Assembly (NCBI GenBank): GCA_023653785.1
Contig: JAMKCH010005417.1
Span: 212,728 to 276,727 of the forward strand
Direction: 5' to 3'
Source of the DNA: Ophioderma brevispina
Lineage: Eukaryota > Echinodermata > Ophiuroidea > Amphilepidida > Ophiodermatidae
Length of the DNA stretch: 64,000 bases
Position 1 is the first letter of the stretch. The number at the start of each line of letters is the position of its first letter. A program made the position numbers and the translations under genes. The notes beneath the pieces were generated by a model. The model did not search any database, had not been told where the DNA came from, and was given only the letters and a program-made list of their open reading frames with translations. Positions 37,001 through 47,799 of the stretch are shown here, one piece after another.

Positions 37001-37184
37001 AAGACGAAGATGAAGTTGGAATTGTGGTATGGGTGACTTCGGCTATCGCCGGCCGTCACGGTTAGTGACCGGGTAATGATATATGTGTGGATTTGGGAGG
37101 TTTCTGCTTTGTACCAAGCCATATGCAATTTGTCAGATCCAACATCGGATGTTAAAGGTGCAGGCATTCTGTATAGTCTTGTCA
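37001..37184. repeat. DIRS right inverted terminal repeat (5' end of element)
   Basis: The reverse complement of the left end: the shared blocks read ccaacatcgga, catatgcaatttg, ggtaatgatatatgtg and tatcgccgg on the plus strand. Confidence 0.85.
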
Positions 37185-38183
37185 TGGTTCACATCAAAAT
37201 CTTTATAAGCTGAAGTTTCATAAATTCCATGGCAGCAGTGGTTCTGGACAATGGCTCATTGGATATCTCCTTGAGACAATTTGTTGAGTACCCAAAAGAA
37301 TCTTAAGCATTAATTCTTGACCACTATGCAATTTCAAAGTAGATAACTTTCTGGTTATCTTTTTACTGGAACAATGTATGGAGCCCATCATCTAACAGCA
37401 ACATCAAGGTCAAGTCTGCTTCAGAAGATGCAGTGGCATATGGGGCAAGTTGATCAGGAGGGATAAAATTCACAAATCGTCCGCCAGACGGGGGCCTAAT
37501 TGGTCATAAGTCGTCTTGGGGATTTGTCCAAGTAAGTCTAAAACTGAGGACATGTGTGCGTAGCATGAAAAATCTCCAAATTTTAAATTAATTTTGCACG
37601 AAAGCTGAATGAAAATGGGTGAAATTCCCAAAAGAACGAGGGATGAAAATACATATTTTGGTCCATATCGTCCACTTTTTCGAGGCCAGCGGGGGCCCTT
37701 TATCCCCTTCCCCTGGTGGGTTGCCACTGAAAAGAGTTCTTCTCATCACCATTTTTGCATTGAATAACATAAATATATAACCCTAGCACAAATTCTGCAG
37801 CCCAAGAGTAGGGCTTACATTTCAAGCAGATATTTTTCTTTCAGGATCTCTGATTGAAATAATTTGTTGAGAACTATAATTGTAATAACATTAAAATGTC
37901 AGCTATTATATCTTTTAGTATCCATGATTAAAATGATTTGTTGAGAACCCTAATGGTAACAATCCTAGCATGAATTCCATGGCCAAGCCTGCAATCCAAG
38001 CAGATATCTTTCTTGTCATCTTAGCATGAATCATACAATCTGCATTCCAATGTTTATCCAACCATTTAATCATGGAAGTATCGTAATTACCATGATGATA
38101 TGAGTGTTCAAATAAGCCCAATGTCAAACTCTCACTGCATCCAAGGAAAATTAAACGAGCTATGTATACCTCAAACCAAACAA
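37185..38183. repeat. Degenerate direct repeats, gcagatatct / ttgttgaga family
   Basis: Blocks such as aagcagatatttttctttca, gattgaaataatttgttgag and agcatgaattccatggccaa recur at 37240-37290, 37815-37995, 40700-40900 and 41265-41330. The region has no supported gene. Confidence 0.5.
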
Positions 38184-38191
38184 GATAAGTT

Positions 38192-38412
38192 GGCAATCCT
38201 TGGTTTTATTTTTTTTTTTAAATTTTTTGAGCTTATAGCAGCGATATGAAGATTCATGTTAGGGTTAGGGTTTAAGGTTAGGGTTAAAGTTTAGGGGTTG
38301 TGATTAGGGTTTAGGGTTAGCATTTGGGTTCCTAAACCCTAACCCCTAACCCGAATCTTCATATGGCAGCTATAAGGTGAAATAACAAAACCCCCTAAAA
38401 CCAAGGATTGCC
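38192..38412. mobile_element. Palindromic MITE with TTAGGG-rich core
   Basis: The 221-bp element has TIRs ggcaatccttggtttta / taaaaccaaggattgcc and an inner palindrome (atatgaagattc / gaatcttcatat). It is flanked by gataagtt and gataaatt (7 of 8), consistent with an 8-bp duplication. The core carries gttagggttaggg on one arm and ccctaacccctaacc on the other. Confidence 0.85.
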
Positions 38413-38811
38413 GATAAATTTGCACTACTTTCAACGGAAACCTTAGAATTGGAGGTACTTAGAATGTTTCTGAGATGGTTGTGATACCCAACTGCTATGG
38501 ACATACCCTCTTCTAGTTCTTAGTGTCATGGCATGGGCATGTCTTATTCCGAATTCAATTCCCAGCCTTGTCAATTAACACAAAATTTGTAATCGGTAGT
38601 GGCTAGGAAACAGATTTAGAATATTATTATGTTAATTCAACACACATTACCCAAATGAACAATAATTTCCTGATATTGACTGTCCGTTATTATGTGTTGC
38701 TGGTCAAACAACAAATCATCTACAAAACATTTGTCTGTAGTTAAGCAATGTTAGAACATAAATTGTGATATGTAACCTATAGCTTATTGCTGTTTTTTAA
38801 CCTTCAATAAT

Positions 38812-39474
38812 CAGTCTCTCTCGGCACTCGCACTAGTAACACATATCCGTTACTGGTCACCGTAACAGTCACATAACCGTCGTTGTCGGCGCTGCAGCAC
38901 TCAGGTCACACTTCCGGTATCGTATTCCTTTTCGTATCGCGGGTCAAAGTTAATGTCACTCGGACAAGTAACAAACAAAGTTTTGTTACCCAACCAAGTG
39001 ACATATACAGCGTTACCAGCACAGGTAACCCATTTTGGTGTTACTTACCTAAGTGACATTCATAATTTGTCAGTCCAGACGATGGCTAAAAATGGTTCGT
39101 CGGGAAGAAAGAAAGACATTCACAGTGTAGTTTAGACATTATTTTACACTAAAAAATTGTTGTATATCGCGCGATTTGAAGCACACGGTGATCGTAAGCC
39201 TTTAAAGTTGCCTCACTTTACCACACAAAAGTCCGATATTTTGCAGTGTCGCACAGCTGATTGCGATTGTAATCAGCCATCTTTGGTTTCTCTTTGCTCT
39301 AAATGCATGCCGGGAAGGGAGTACTAGTCTCTTACACATAATAAACTGTGACAAACGGTATTATTTTCCTGTTATAATGTGATATCGTGGAATACTGCAG
39401 CGGTTAGCGATGACGTCATATCTTACCGATGTGTTACGGACATGTGTTACTAGTGCGAGTGCCGAGAGAGACTG
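38812..39474. mobile_element. DNA transposon relic with 31-bp TIRs and GTNAC clusters
   Basis: The TIR cagtctctctcggcactcgc with actagtaacaca is matched inverted at the right end (tgttactagtgcgag to gagactg). A 5-bp ataat flanks both sides (38807-38811, 39475-39479). The left 260 bp hold more than a dozen GTTAC/GTAAC/GTGAC words. A short frame, MAKNGSSGRKKDIHSVV, sits centrally. Superfamily unassigned. Confidence 0.85.
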
Positions 39475-39479
39475 ATAAT

Positions 39480-40034
39480 GTTCATGAAATGAACAAGTTG
39501 CTGACAATATTTTAATCATACAAATACACACAAGAATGGTAAAAGTAACATTTTCATAATACACCAATCTGTTAAAGGTAGCCCACCCAATTAACATTCT
39601 GAGTGCCCCATCCAAACTTAAAGTGAAATATTCACTCGAAAATGACTCTAATCGAGTTAATATTTTGCAGATGAAGTGAAAAAATACAAACTTTGTAATG
39701 ATACCGAAATCTCAGGTGTGATGGTGCGAGTAGTGGGGTCAAGGCTGAGGATTGGGTAGTACCTGTATAACCGTGCAACCTTTTCAATCAACAACCTGGA
39801 TACAATTCATAAATACAGTAGGGTCGCATGACTTTCTTTAATCCACCATTATCATTACACTAGTCCCCAAATCACCCATTTTATGCACAATCATCTTATA
39901 AAATCTTACTGACCCTGTTTACACTAATTGATCTGGTTGTAAGCCTTGATGATGTTCAACAAATCAGTACAGCGTTAATTGCTTGTAGGAAGTAGAGGGA
40001 TGTGTAGATTTGTGTGAACTAGTTGTTAATTGAT
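39480..40034. other. Unassigned sequence
   Basis: No supported gene or clear repeat boundary. Confidence 0.3.
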
Positions 40035-40039
40035 CTATC

Positions 40040-40315
40040 TAGCAACGGATGTATCCATGGATAAGGTCACCTTCCCAGAATGCTTTGTTGAACTGAGCTG
40101 AATAATGCATGGAACCATCACTATGAGGTAGTAAAATCTCAATTCCCTTGGCACAGTTCAGTACCTTCCATTCACCAGTGTATTTAGAAAATACACCCCC
40201 TGGTTTTTGGGTATGATATATGATACCCAGATCACACACGGTCAGTTTTGTCAATGTATGTACAAGTACAACCCACTGAACTGTGTCCTTGGTGAATGAG
40301 CATATTGTAACTCAT
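40040..40315 (-). repeat. Dispersed repeat, copy 2 (pair of 678-890)
   Basis: The minus strand reads gagttacaatatgctcattc, ggacacagttcagtggg, gggtatcatatatcatac, and matches 678-890 in order. An open frame on this strand is repeat-derived. Confidence 0.65.
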
Positions 40316-42828
40316 AGTGCATGTCATACTCTGCACAGGGGAAGCACTCAAGTTTTTCTTTTTTGGGGGCGGGGGAGTAGGTATGTGCTGCTCAAATGGG
40401 AGCTACGGAAATGCAAGATAAAAAAACTTGTGTCTCCGGGAGTGAATTTGGGTTAAATTTCTTGTTAGGAGTGAATTTGGGTTAAATTTCTTGTTAGAAA
40501 CAAGGGCTTTGGAGCTTGATTTCTACATCAAATCTTAAGGTATTTGAAGTACAACTTGGACAAGATCGATTTTAAAACAAAATCTGAGGTCTCTGGGACA
40601 GAAACTGGCTAGAAATGGGAGTTTGTGGAAGAGAAAATCATCCTGAAAATGAGGATTTAATGGGTTGCACATCTCATACCTTAAGAGAACATGTTGATTG
40701 CACAAAATAAAATTGCATGAATTCTAAGGCCAAGTCTGCAATTTAAGCATATAACCTGCTGCTATATTTTGCTTGAAACTCATGGAGCCCAAAATCATAG
40801 TGCTAGCAATAATTATTTGGCCAAGTCTGCATTCCAAGAAGAGATCTCTTACCATCTTGCTTGAAATAAATTGTTGAGGGCTATAATCATATAACGCCTA
40901 GTGTGAATTCTTTCTTCAGCAAAAAAAAATAAATTTTAAAGGTGTGTTCCGTCTTGGGACCTCCCTGATTTAACCGGCATAGTACTCAAATTTTGATATC
41001 AGATGGAAAGGCCGTATATTTCCTCATTGTCCCCTGAATTTGAGGCCAATCAAATGCACTTCATTCCCAGATATAAACAAAAACTGCATTTTAATGGTTT
41101 TAACCATCACTATTAGCATGTATTGAGTAGGGCTTTGCAATATGCATTATTGCTTCTACCATCAAACCCGCATGTTTGTTTCCCACAATCTTGATGGGTG
41201 TTTGAAATGCCATGCTTCATATCAAGATAGAGAACACAAAGCACACAAATCAGAATAAGCACCTTTAAGCAGATATTGTTCTTTAAGGATTTTTTTTAAA
41301 CCACTTGCTCTGCTCAGAAACCACTACCACAAATAATCGGGGGTGGATCCAGGATTTAAAAACGACAAAATTACCGGGGCTGCAAGGCTGAAACTTGTCC
41401 AAAATGGGCTGATTTTTGCAAGATTTTTGCAGATTTACCGGGAGGCGCGTGCCCCCCCACCCTCCCTATATCCGCGCCTGATATCCTGGAATTAATATGA
41501 CAACAAAGCCTGCATTCTAATTGGGCAGCTTTCTATTAGGAACATTGATTTTGACAAACTTTTTTGATAACATAATTATACCCCTAACACGTGCCCATAT
41601 ACCACAATATACCATGCCACTGGGGCTCGAAAATGCACTAAGCCCAAGAAGATGCGATGATGTCATCATAAGAACCCACGTATGGGAACCCCCAAAAAAT
41701 TGCATGGTCGGCCCACGACACCATCATGGTTTGCTATCCCTGGCCAGGGGACTGGGGACCGGGGCCCCTGGTTCGATACCCACCCACGACTGTGAAATCT
41801 CTTTAGCTTCTATCCCTTTACCCCTTCTTTTTCCCTTCGGTTAGATAGGCTAGGAGACAAAAGGGGCATGACATGCATGGCATGTGCAGCCACAACACAT
41901 ACACACATCTATCAAAACAAGACAGCCTTATAAGCTCTGTTTATTACTTGAAACAGTGTATGAATTTGATCTGTATTCAATTGGAAGCCACAAATTTCTA
42001 ATTGGCCTCATAATACTTTTCCTGTAGTGCCATATCAGTGTCTGATCAATGACAAAACCAGCCCAAAGTTTTGACTGCAAGTCAGCCTTCATTTCCCCTC
42101 AAAAGAACAATTGTCCAGATCTGGGCAGACTCTGTCACTCCCCCTGTCTTATCTCATAACAATCACTCTGCTAATCACCTGTTTTACATGGCTAATTGGA
42201 CAGTTAAATGCTTGAGTCATATTGATTTAATCTCATTAACCCAACAGAAATGGTCTGATCCATCACGATTTGGACTGGTGACCTTTTCTCATAGTTTCTT
42301 GACCTGATCTTAAGCCATAGACAATTACTATTGACAGATTCCAGACTTCTGAAATTAACTTATTAATAAAAGTATCTTGTCTGTAAGATTTCCATGTGAC
42401 ATTGTCCAACTAAAACTAGGTATGGACTATCAATTCTTCAAAAACAACTTGTGTAAGAAATTATACTTTGATTTGTCCTAAAAAGACAGGAGCAGAGCTT
42501 ATAATGTCACAATACCTATAACATTATTATTTATTATTATTATTAAAAGTTTATAATATATGTTTGGGGAATTTGCCTTGGTAAGGTGTGTAATTTGAGG
42601 TTACAACAAAATTATGTTCTCTTAATATTTTCTTTTGTTTGAGTGGTATATTCTGAGTTGGGTTAGGAACTTTTAGGTATGGTTGCTTATATTAATTACA
42701 CAAGTGAAATTTGTACTGCAAGCTGTCTCTAACCAGATTTACTAAAACAGCTTGTGCAAAATGTAAACACATTTTACTTACTAATAAATAATGCATTTTT
42801 CCATTTAACATTAGTACTTGAATTATTA
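40316..42828. other. Unassigned AT-rich sequence with repeat fragments
   Basis: Holds a tandem pair of ggagtgaatttgggttaaat (40439, 40469), fragments of the gcagatatct family (40700-40900, 41265-41330), and a tRNA-like B box (ggttcgatacccacc, 41770) with C/T-rich 3' sequence. No supported exon. Confidence 0.35.
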
Positions 42829-43266
42829 TTATTATTGGGTGTTTGTATAGTGCCTTTCTCAAGAGCAAGACACAAATCGCTGTTATTAATTATGAAAAAA
42901 CAAAAAATGATCATGCCGCAGTCTTGTTGACACAGGTCCTACCCTAACTTGGATCATGATTATCCAAACTGCACCATGATGGATGAGGATGAAGACAGTC
43001 AGGGGTATCACTCTACTCTTTTCAAAACCATCTGAGTGTACTGCAGGTATGACTGTATATACAGGGGATCCAATGGTTAAGATTTCATGATTCATTTGCC
43101 CAATTCAAATGAATCATGGTGAGTGCAATTCTGATTTTAATCAATAGGTCTTAAATCTAGAATTGAGTACCTGAATAAATCACAGCAAGTAGCTCAGCTA
43201 CGATTCGAACCAGGATCTCTCTGCATCAGAGGCAAGAATCTTAACTACTAGACCATGCTTTGAGGC
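42829..43266 (-). repeat. tRNA-derived SINE with (ATT)n tail
   Basis: On the minus strand the head is gcatggtctagtagttaaga (A box) with tcctggttcgaatcgtag (B box, about 43203-43220). The body contains gaaaagagtagagtgatacc, shared with the SINE at 1880-2266. The 3' end reads gctcttgagaaaggcactat, acaaacaccc, then (aat)n. The tail resembles LINE-derived SINE tails. Confidence 0.75.
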
Positions 43267-44139
43267 AGGCACAATGTAAAGGCCTACCTCCAGGACACCT
43301 TGCGCTTTGTGAACACCATGTCCGATGAAAATGTATAAGTTCTATGCACAGAGAAATTTCATGCACAGAGGAATTTTAGCCTATACTTTGTTCCATCTCA
43401 AAGAGGTCATGGTGTGTTTCTGCTTTCTTGCTTACATTTTAAAAGTATCACCTTTGTGCATCCATGGGTATATAAGGCTATGAATCCATATTTGCAGTGC
43501 TGTTAACATTAACTTTTGATAAGATTGAGCACTTTTGGTGTTCATCAAGGTATCAATTTCTTGGTTTTTTGGTTTCCAAATTAGTGATCTGAAATTGGCA
43601 ATTTCTTCAGAAAATATTTCATAAACAAAAGGTCTTCAGAGAATCAGAACTAGCAAGATTGATTTTTCATTCCAAAGGAGGTAGTTAGTCTTTTTTAAGT
43701 TTGAGTAAACCTGTTTTTTTAGCTTGCAAAATAAAGACATTAAGGTATTTTATATTTTAATTGATTTGTACATACCGGTACTGTTTAGAAGTTGACAGCC
43801 CTGGACAGATGGTGGGACTCAAATTTTATTCCTATTAGCTTAGAAGGGTGTGCCTCCATAAATGACACCCATATCTATACAACTTTTCACACAAAATATA
43901 ACCCATTCACAACCATGAGCCCTAATTTTGAGCCCAAATTAGATTTAAATTTCCCATAATCTCCAACATTTCCATGCATTCTCTATAAAAAAAATACAAA
44001 AACTTTTTTTTTCAATTTTAACCACTAGTTTGGGGATTAGGAGGGGGTATGTTGTAAAAAATCCATTTCTTTATCTAAATTTACATAGAAATGGTATGAA
44101 GTTGTATCCCAATATTATTATTTTAAAGTTGCATTCATA
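43267..44139. other. Unassigned AT-rich sequence
   Basis: No supported exon and no clear repeat boundaries. Confidence 0.3.
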
Positions 44140-44475
44140 ATAATAATATAATAATAAATATTGGCTTTTATAACAGCGCCATTTCATCAGATACACAGCT
44201 CGTTGCCTATTATGTATTTACGCTCCGTCAGGAAATCGTCACATCATTTCTCTTCATCTAGGCCGGCGCTGGCCAAGCGCACATCCTCTCAGCAATTGAT
44301 TGTAATATTCCCCATAAAGCTACCGAATATCCTTGGGTCGACGAAGCAAGTGAGGTAAAGGCCTTGCCCAAGTGCACAACACATTGGCCGCAGCGGGGCT
44401 CGAAACCCACCATTTGATCATGAGTCGCAGTCATATCCCTGGGACCCCATGTGCCCCTCATGATGCAGACCTTCG
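44140..44475 (-). repeat. SINE/LINE-tail element with (ATT)n end
   Basis: On the minus strand: ggtttcgagccccgctgcgg (B-box-like), then gtgcacttgggcaaggcctt and tacctcacttgc, ending atggcgctgttataaaagcc and (att)n. The ending gcgctgttataaa plus ATT repeats is typical of tRNA-SINEs with LINE-derived tails. Confidence 0.65.
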
Positions 44476-44949
44476 GTTTTATTCATTATCACTAGATACC
44501 CTTGAGAAAAGCTTATTCTCAAAATATGAGCTGACCCCGATCTTGTGGTTTTGTGTTATGAGCAATTGCTCGTTTCCCACGGTCCCATAGGCTACTGTGC
44601 TGTAATTTCTGTCCGTTTACGGACAGAAAATACAAAATTGCAAATTTCTTACAGATGCGACCGAAATTTCCACGTAAGATTAGGCACACATGGATTACTA
44701 AGGCTAACGGTTCAGATGATATAAAAATCTCAACATTTTTTAGGTAAGTCGGGGGGACAAGGCTGTGGATCACGAAATGCCCCTTTAATTATATTCCTCC
44801 CCTTTCTGGGGCAGGTTTGGCTAAAACTTGACTTTACAAATAGGTAAACCACCAATCTGCCAATGGCAGTATGCACAGATCGTTTTTAGGTTTGTGAACT
44901 GGCTATGAAAAGCATGTCCCAAGTACTGAATGACATGGGTGGTAGATTC
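44476..44949. other. Unassigned sequence with a 24-bp palindrome
   Basis: tttctgtccgtttacggaca followed by gaaa (about 44607-44631) is a near-perfect palindrome. A similar one lies at 57357-57381. No supported gene. Confidence 0.35.
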
Positions 44950-45300
44950 CAGTGGCGTAAATTTCTTTTTGACATTGGGGGGATGGGGTTGATGAAAATT
45001 TATGAATGAAACAGGGTTTGCTGAAAAGATCCATTACTAGCACATGTGCGCGCGAAGCGCACTGAAAATGTTGCCATTTAGAAGCTAAAATTGTTGAATG
45101 TAATTGCAATTAGAACAAAATGCGCGCGAAGCATGCGGAAATTTACCATTTTTAAACTCTTTTGGTAAAATATGAGGTTATTTTTGGTCAAAAACACATG
45201 AATGGGCATCAACATTGGGGGGGGGGGGTGACCGTATTGACCATCCCCCTCATCAAAATATTGGGGGGTATATCCCCCATCCCCGGGATTTACGCCTATG
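44950..45300. mobile_element. hAT-type MITE, 351 bp, perfect 8-bp duplication
   Basis: Ends cagtggcgtaaatttc and gggatttacgcctatg, flanked by gtagattc on both sides (44942-44949 and 45301-45308). Interior has a gcgcgaagcgc palindrome repeated twice. A partial relative lies at 11540-11838. Confidence 0.9.
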
Positions 45301-45394
45301 GTAGATTCATGTGATAACCTACATGATTAACATGATGACCAAGTTTGATTGGAATACCCATTCCATCTAAGTTTGGAATACTTATTGGAATACT

Positions 45395-46490
45395 ATTCCA
45401 TCCATCTTTCATGGGGTCTTCTCGTTATTCCGACAGGTTCATTGTTCCGAAGGTCGTTATTCCTAGGTTCGTTTTTCCGAACAGCGTTTTTAGCATTCCC
45501 GCTTTTCCTGAATCTTAAAAAGGTCGTATTCCGAAAATAGGGTTCGCTATTCGAATCTTAAAAAGGTTCCGCTTCACCGATTTTTACCGAAAATTGGGTT
45601 CGCTATTCAGAATTTTAAAAAGGGTTCGCAATTCCGAATCTCAAAAGGTTCGTTATTCCTACTATTGAAAAAGGTTCGGTATTCCGAACCCACATACCAT
45701 GTTCGTGTATCGAATTTTCAAAAGTGGTTCGTTATTCAATTTGTGGTTTTCACGTTGGCGCAAATGAACATGATGAATTATATGGATGCTTTGCAGCTGA
45801 TGATTCCAAAATAAAGCCCCACTATTTTTTTATGTAAGTATCAATTCATAAATCTAGACCTTTTCAATTGATCATTTTTGAAATCTCAAGATTCTTTGTG
45901 CCTAAAACATGTTTTATTAACACTTTTGTTTGTATTTCCAACCTTGCTGGTTGCAAACTTATGATAAAAATGGAAAATGGTGGCCATGATTTGAATGTTA
46001 TCCATCATGACTACCCCCCCCCAAACAGAGAAAATTCATAATTACCCACATAAAATGTGCCGAATTCGAATCGGTGTCATCACTACTAAAAACATAGAAA
46101 CTTTTTTTCCAAAATGTGAAATAAACTTTTTACAGAAAATACTGCAAATAAATATTGGTGCTTATTTCCTTCCTTGGCATCATCGGCCTCAAAGCATCCA
46201 TATAATGCATCATGTTCATTGCTCCAATGGTTAAAAACAAAATTCGGATAGCGAACCCTCTTTTGAAATTCGGAATAACGAACACTGTATTTGGTTTCGG
46301 AATACCGAACTTTTTTTCAATTTTAGGATTCGATAGGCCGAACCTTTTTTAAAATTCGAATAACGAACCCTTTTTAAGATTCGCAATAGCGAACCCTTTA
46401 AGATTCAGAATATCTAACCTTCGGAATAACGAACCTTTGGAATCATGAACCTTCGGAATATCGATATTACCCCTCTTTCATAAGCCATAT
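45395..46490. mobile_element. Foldback element with arms made of TTCGTTATTCCGAA subrepeats
   Basis: Two ~400-bp arms pair: 45407-45800 with 46170-46490. Outer arms consist of ~30-bp subrepeats of ggttcgttattccgaa plus tcttaaaaa (left) and the complement ttcggaataacgaacc (right). The inner arms share atgaacatgatg with attatatggatgctttg. No transposase frame was seen in the ~370-bp loop. Confidence 0.8.
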
Positions 46491-46559
46491 TTTGCTTTGG
46501 CCATCTGTTCCAAAACGTACTTTATGATGACTTACTTTTATTGTATCCAAAAATAGTGT

Positions 46560-46840
46560 GGGGGAGGGGGTTACCAACTTGTTTTCAGATAGAGATGTGC
46601 AGCCCGGACTTGGTGGCTTGGAACGGCTTGGGAACTGCTCCATTTTGCAAGCTTTAGAGAACGAAATTTTTGGCCCAAATTAGCTTCTAAGGCAACACTT
46701 TTTTTCCAAAAGGGGACCCTTAAGAAATGCATTATGCTTCCCTGGAACTTGTGCGTCTGCTGTAGAGGTGTGAAATGGGGTCTTAAGGGCCGCTTATACC
46801 CGTACCTCTTTCTTATGTCAGTCCCACCCCCCATTCACTG
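46560..46840. repeat. Dispersed repeat fragment (relative at 49120-49290)
   Basis: ggcccaaattagcttctaag, ccaaaaggggaccctt, aagaaatgcattatgcttcc recur in similar order at 49150-49270 (ggctcaaattaaacttctga, caaaagggacctcaag, aaattatgcttc). Confidence 0.5.
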
Positions 46841-46848
46841 GCTTTGCT

Positions 46849-47739
46849 TCACTTTAATGATGAGGTAAATTTATTCAAGGGCATGTGAAACTCTTTATCA
46901 TACTTCGTAAAATATAACCTGCCATATTTTAATTGCCAAGACCTTTTCAATACAATTATGTCCTATTTTTGCAACGCAAACCATTAGCCAATGAAGGGGT
47001 ATCTTGTATTTTTACCCCCTCTTTCTTGAGCAACAAATCAGTGAGTTCAAGGTCTTAAGTGCCCACCCATCCTTCACCTGTCTTCCTGGTGTCCCTCTCT
47101 TACCTTTTCTTAAAACCAGCTGATCCAACACCTGTTACGGGTATACAATCCCATTCACCCCTTAAAGTCCTCTCAAGTAGCTCAACATAATCCTCTGTAA
47201 ATTTGGATCTAATTAGAAAGCAATCTGACTGACAATTGGTGTGTGTGTATGTGTGTGTTTTGTGTATAAGTCATTTTTTCTATTAGCAATATTTTCCTTC
47301 GATCCGGTAAGAGGACTGTTTAATAGAAAATGAAAACCTCCTGCTATTTCTTACTGGTTTACCGAGGAATTCTCTCCAGCAACAATCCTTTTGAAGGACT
47401 TTGTCAGAGAACATAGTCAGATCACAACAAAAGAAAGCCCCATTTCTGGCCTCAGTAGAGAAACAGAAATTGGCTGGGTCACTGAGGTAAGGTAAATGAC
47501 ACCTTTATGTCATGCTTGCTTGTGTTTGTTCTTTAATGTAATGCTTGCCACTAGAAAGAAACCAAGCATTTTCATTCAGCTTCTAACTTGCCGAACTTGA
47601 TGAATTCATCAAAAACGTAAAGGGAAAGACATCAATTGCTTGTCATAGGACTGTGCTATTTTTGAAGGAGGTCAATCCAATGCATTGGGATATTGACCTG
47701 GCTCTTACCTGGCAAATTCACTTGAGTCACTGAAGTCAG
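46849..47739 (-). CDS. Cysteine-rich protein, last four exons of a minus-strand gene
   Basis: Exons in order: ~47739-47709, 47481-47363, 47194-47104, 46918-46849 (TGA). Donors are GCCAG|gtaaga, CCTCG|gtaaac and AAAAG|gtaaga. Acceptors: ttaccttacctcag and atccaaatttacag are good; atatggcag for the last exon is weaker. Phases agree at each junction (2/1, 1/2, 2/1). About 102 residues are visible, with six cysteines in some 60 residues: NFCFSTEARNGAFFCCD, then KDCCWREFLEDYVELLERTL, then GEWDCIPVTG. This suits a small disulfide-rich, perhaps secreted domain. The 5' exons were not secured, and the first exon's start is uncertain (the frame is open to about 47790). No family was recognised. Plus-strand readings of the same DNA are discussed under rejected items. 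Confidence 0.6.
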
Positions 47740-47799
47740 CTATTTTACCAAATGCTTGAGCCGTAGAATTGCTCTCTCTCTCTCCACTATCATACAATA

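Larger units (their letters stand above)
31231..37184 (-). mobile_element. DIRS-type tyrosine-recombinase retrotransposon, decayed
   Basis: A ~5.95-kb GC-rich island. Its ends are inverted repeats of ~160 bp (31269-31430 and 37001-37165, both containing ccgatgttggatct). An internal complementary region (31495-31612) joins the complement of the left end to a copy of the right end. This is the hallmark of DIRS-1-like elements, which lack LTRs and an integrase. On the minus strand the gene order is gag-like region, RT, RNase H tail, tyrosine recombinase. Frames are broken throughout, and the RT/RNase H core is deleted. DIRS elements insert by recombination without target duplications, and none is seen here. 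Confidence 0.9.

Noticed and set aside
38255..38350. Telomere or interstitial telomeric array
   Set aside because: TTAGGG words are few, degenerate and confined to the arms of a MITE with target duplication.
40039..40254. 71-codon minus-strand frame
   Set aside because: Lies wholly in the dispersed repeat shared with 678-890, where the frame is not preserved.
43193..43262. Functional tRNA-Glu/Gln gene
   Set aside because: Only the promoter boxes survive; it continues into SINE body and an (ATT)n tail.
46571..46834. 87-codon minus-strand frame
   Set aside because: It coincides with a dispersed repeat that recurs at 49120-49290.
47380..47486. Plus-strand exon reading TILLKDFVREHSQITTKESP with donor CTGAG|gtaagg
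   Set aside because: The same DNA gives a minus-strand exon that joins in phase with three others, whereas the plus-strand version found no phase-compatible partner at 47,120-47,210.
46849..47739. Resemblance of CCWREFLEDYV...EWDCIP to RAMP extracellular domains
   Set aside because: Only a loose C...F...WxC pattern; the rest of the RAMP signature and a membrane segment are missing, so no name was given.
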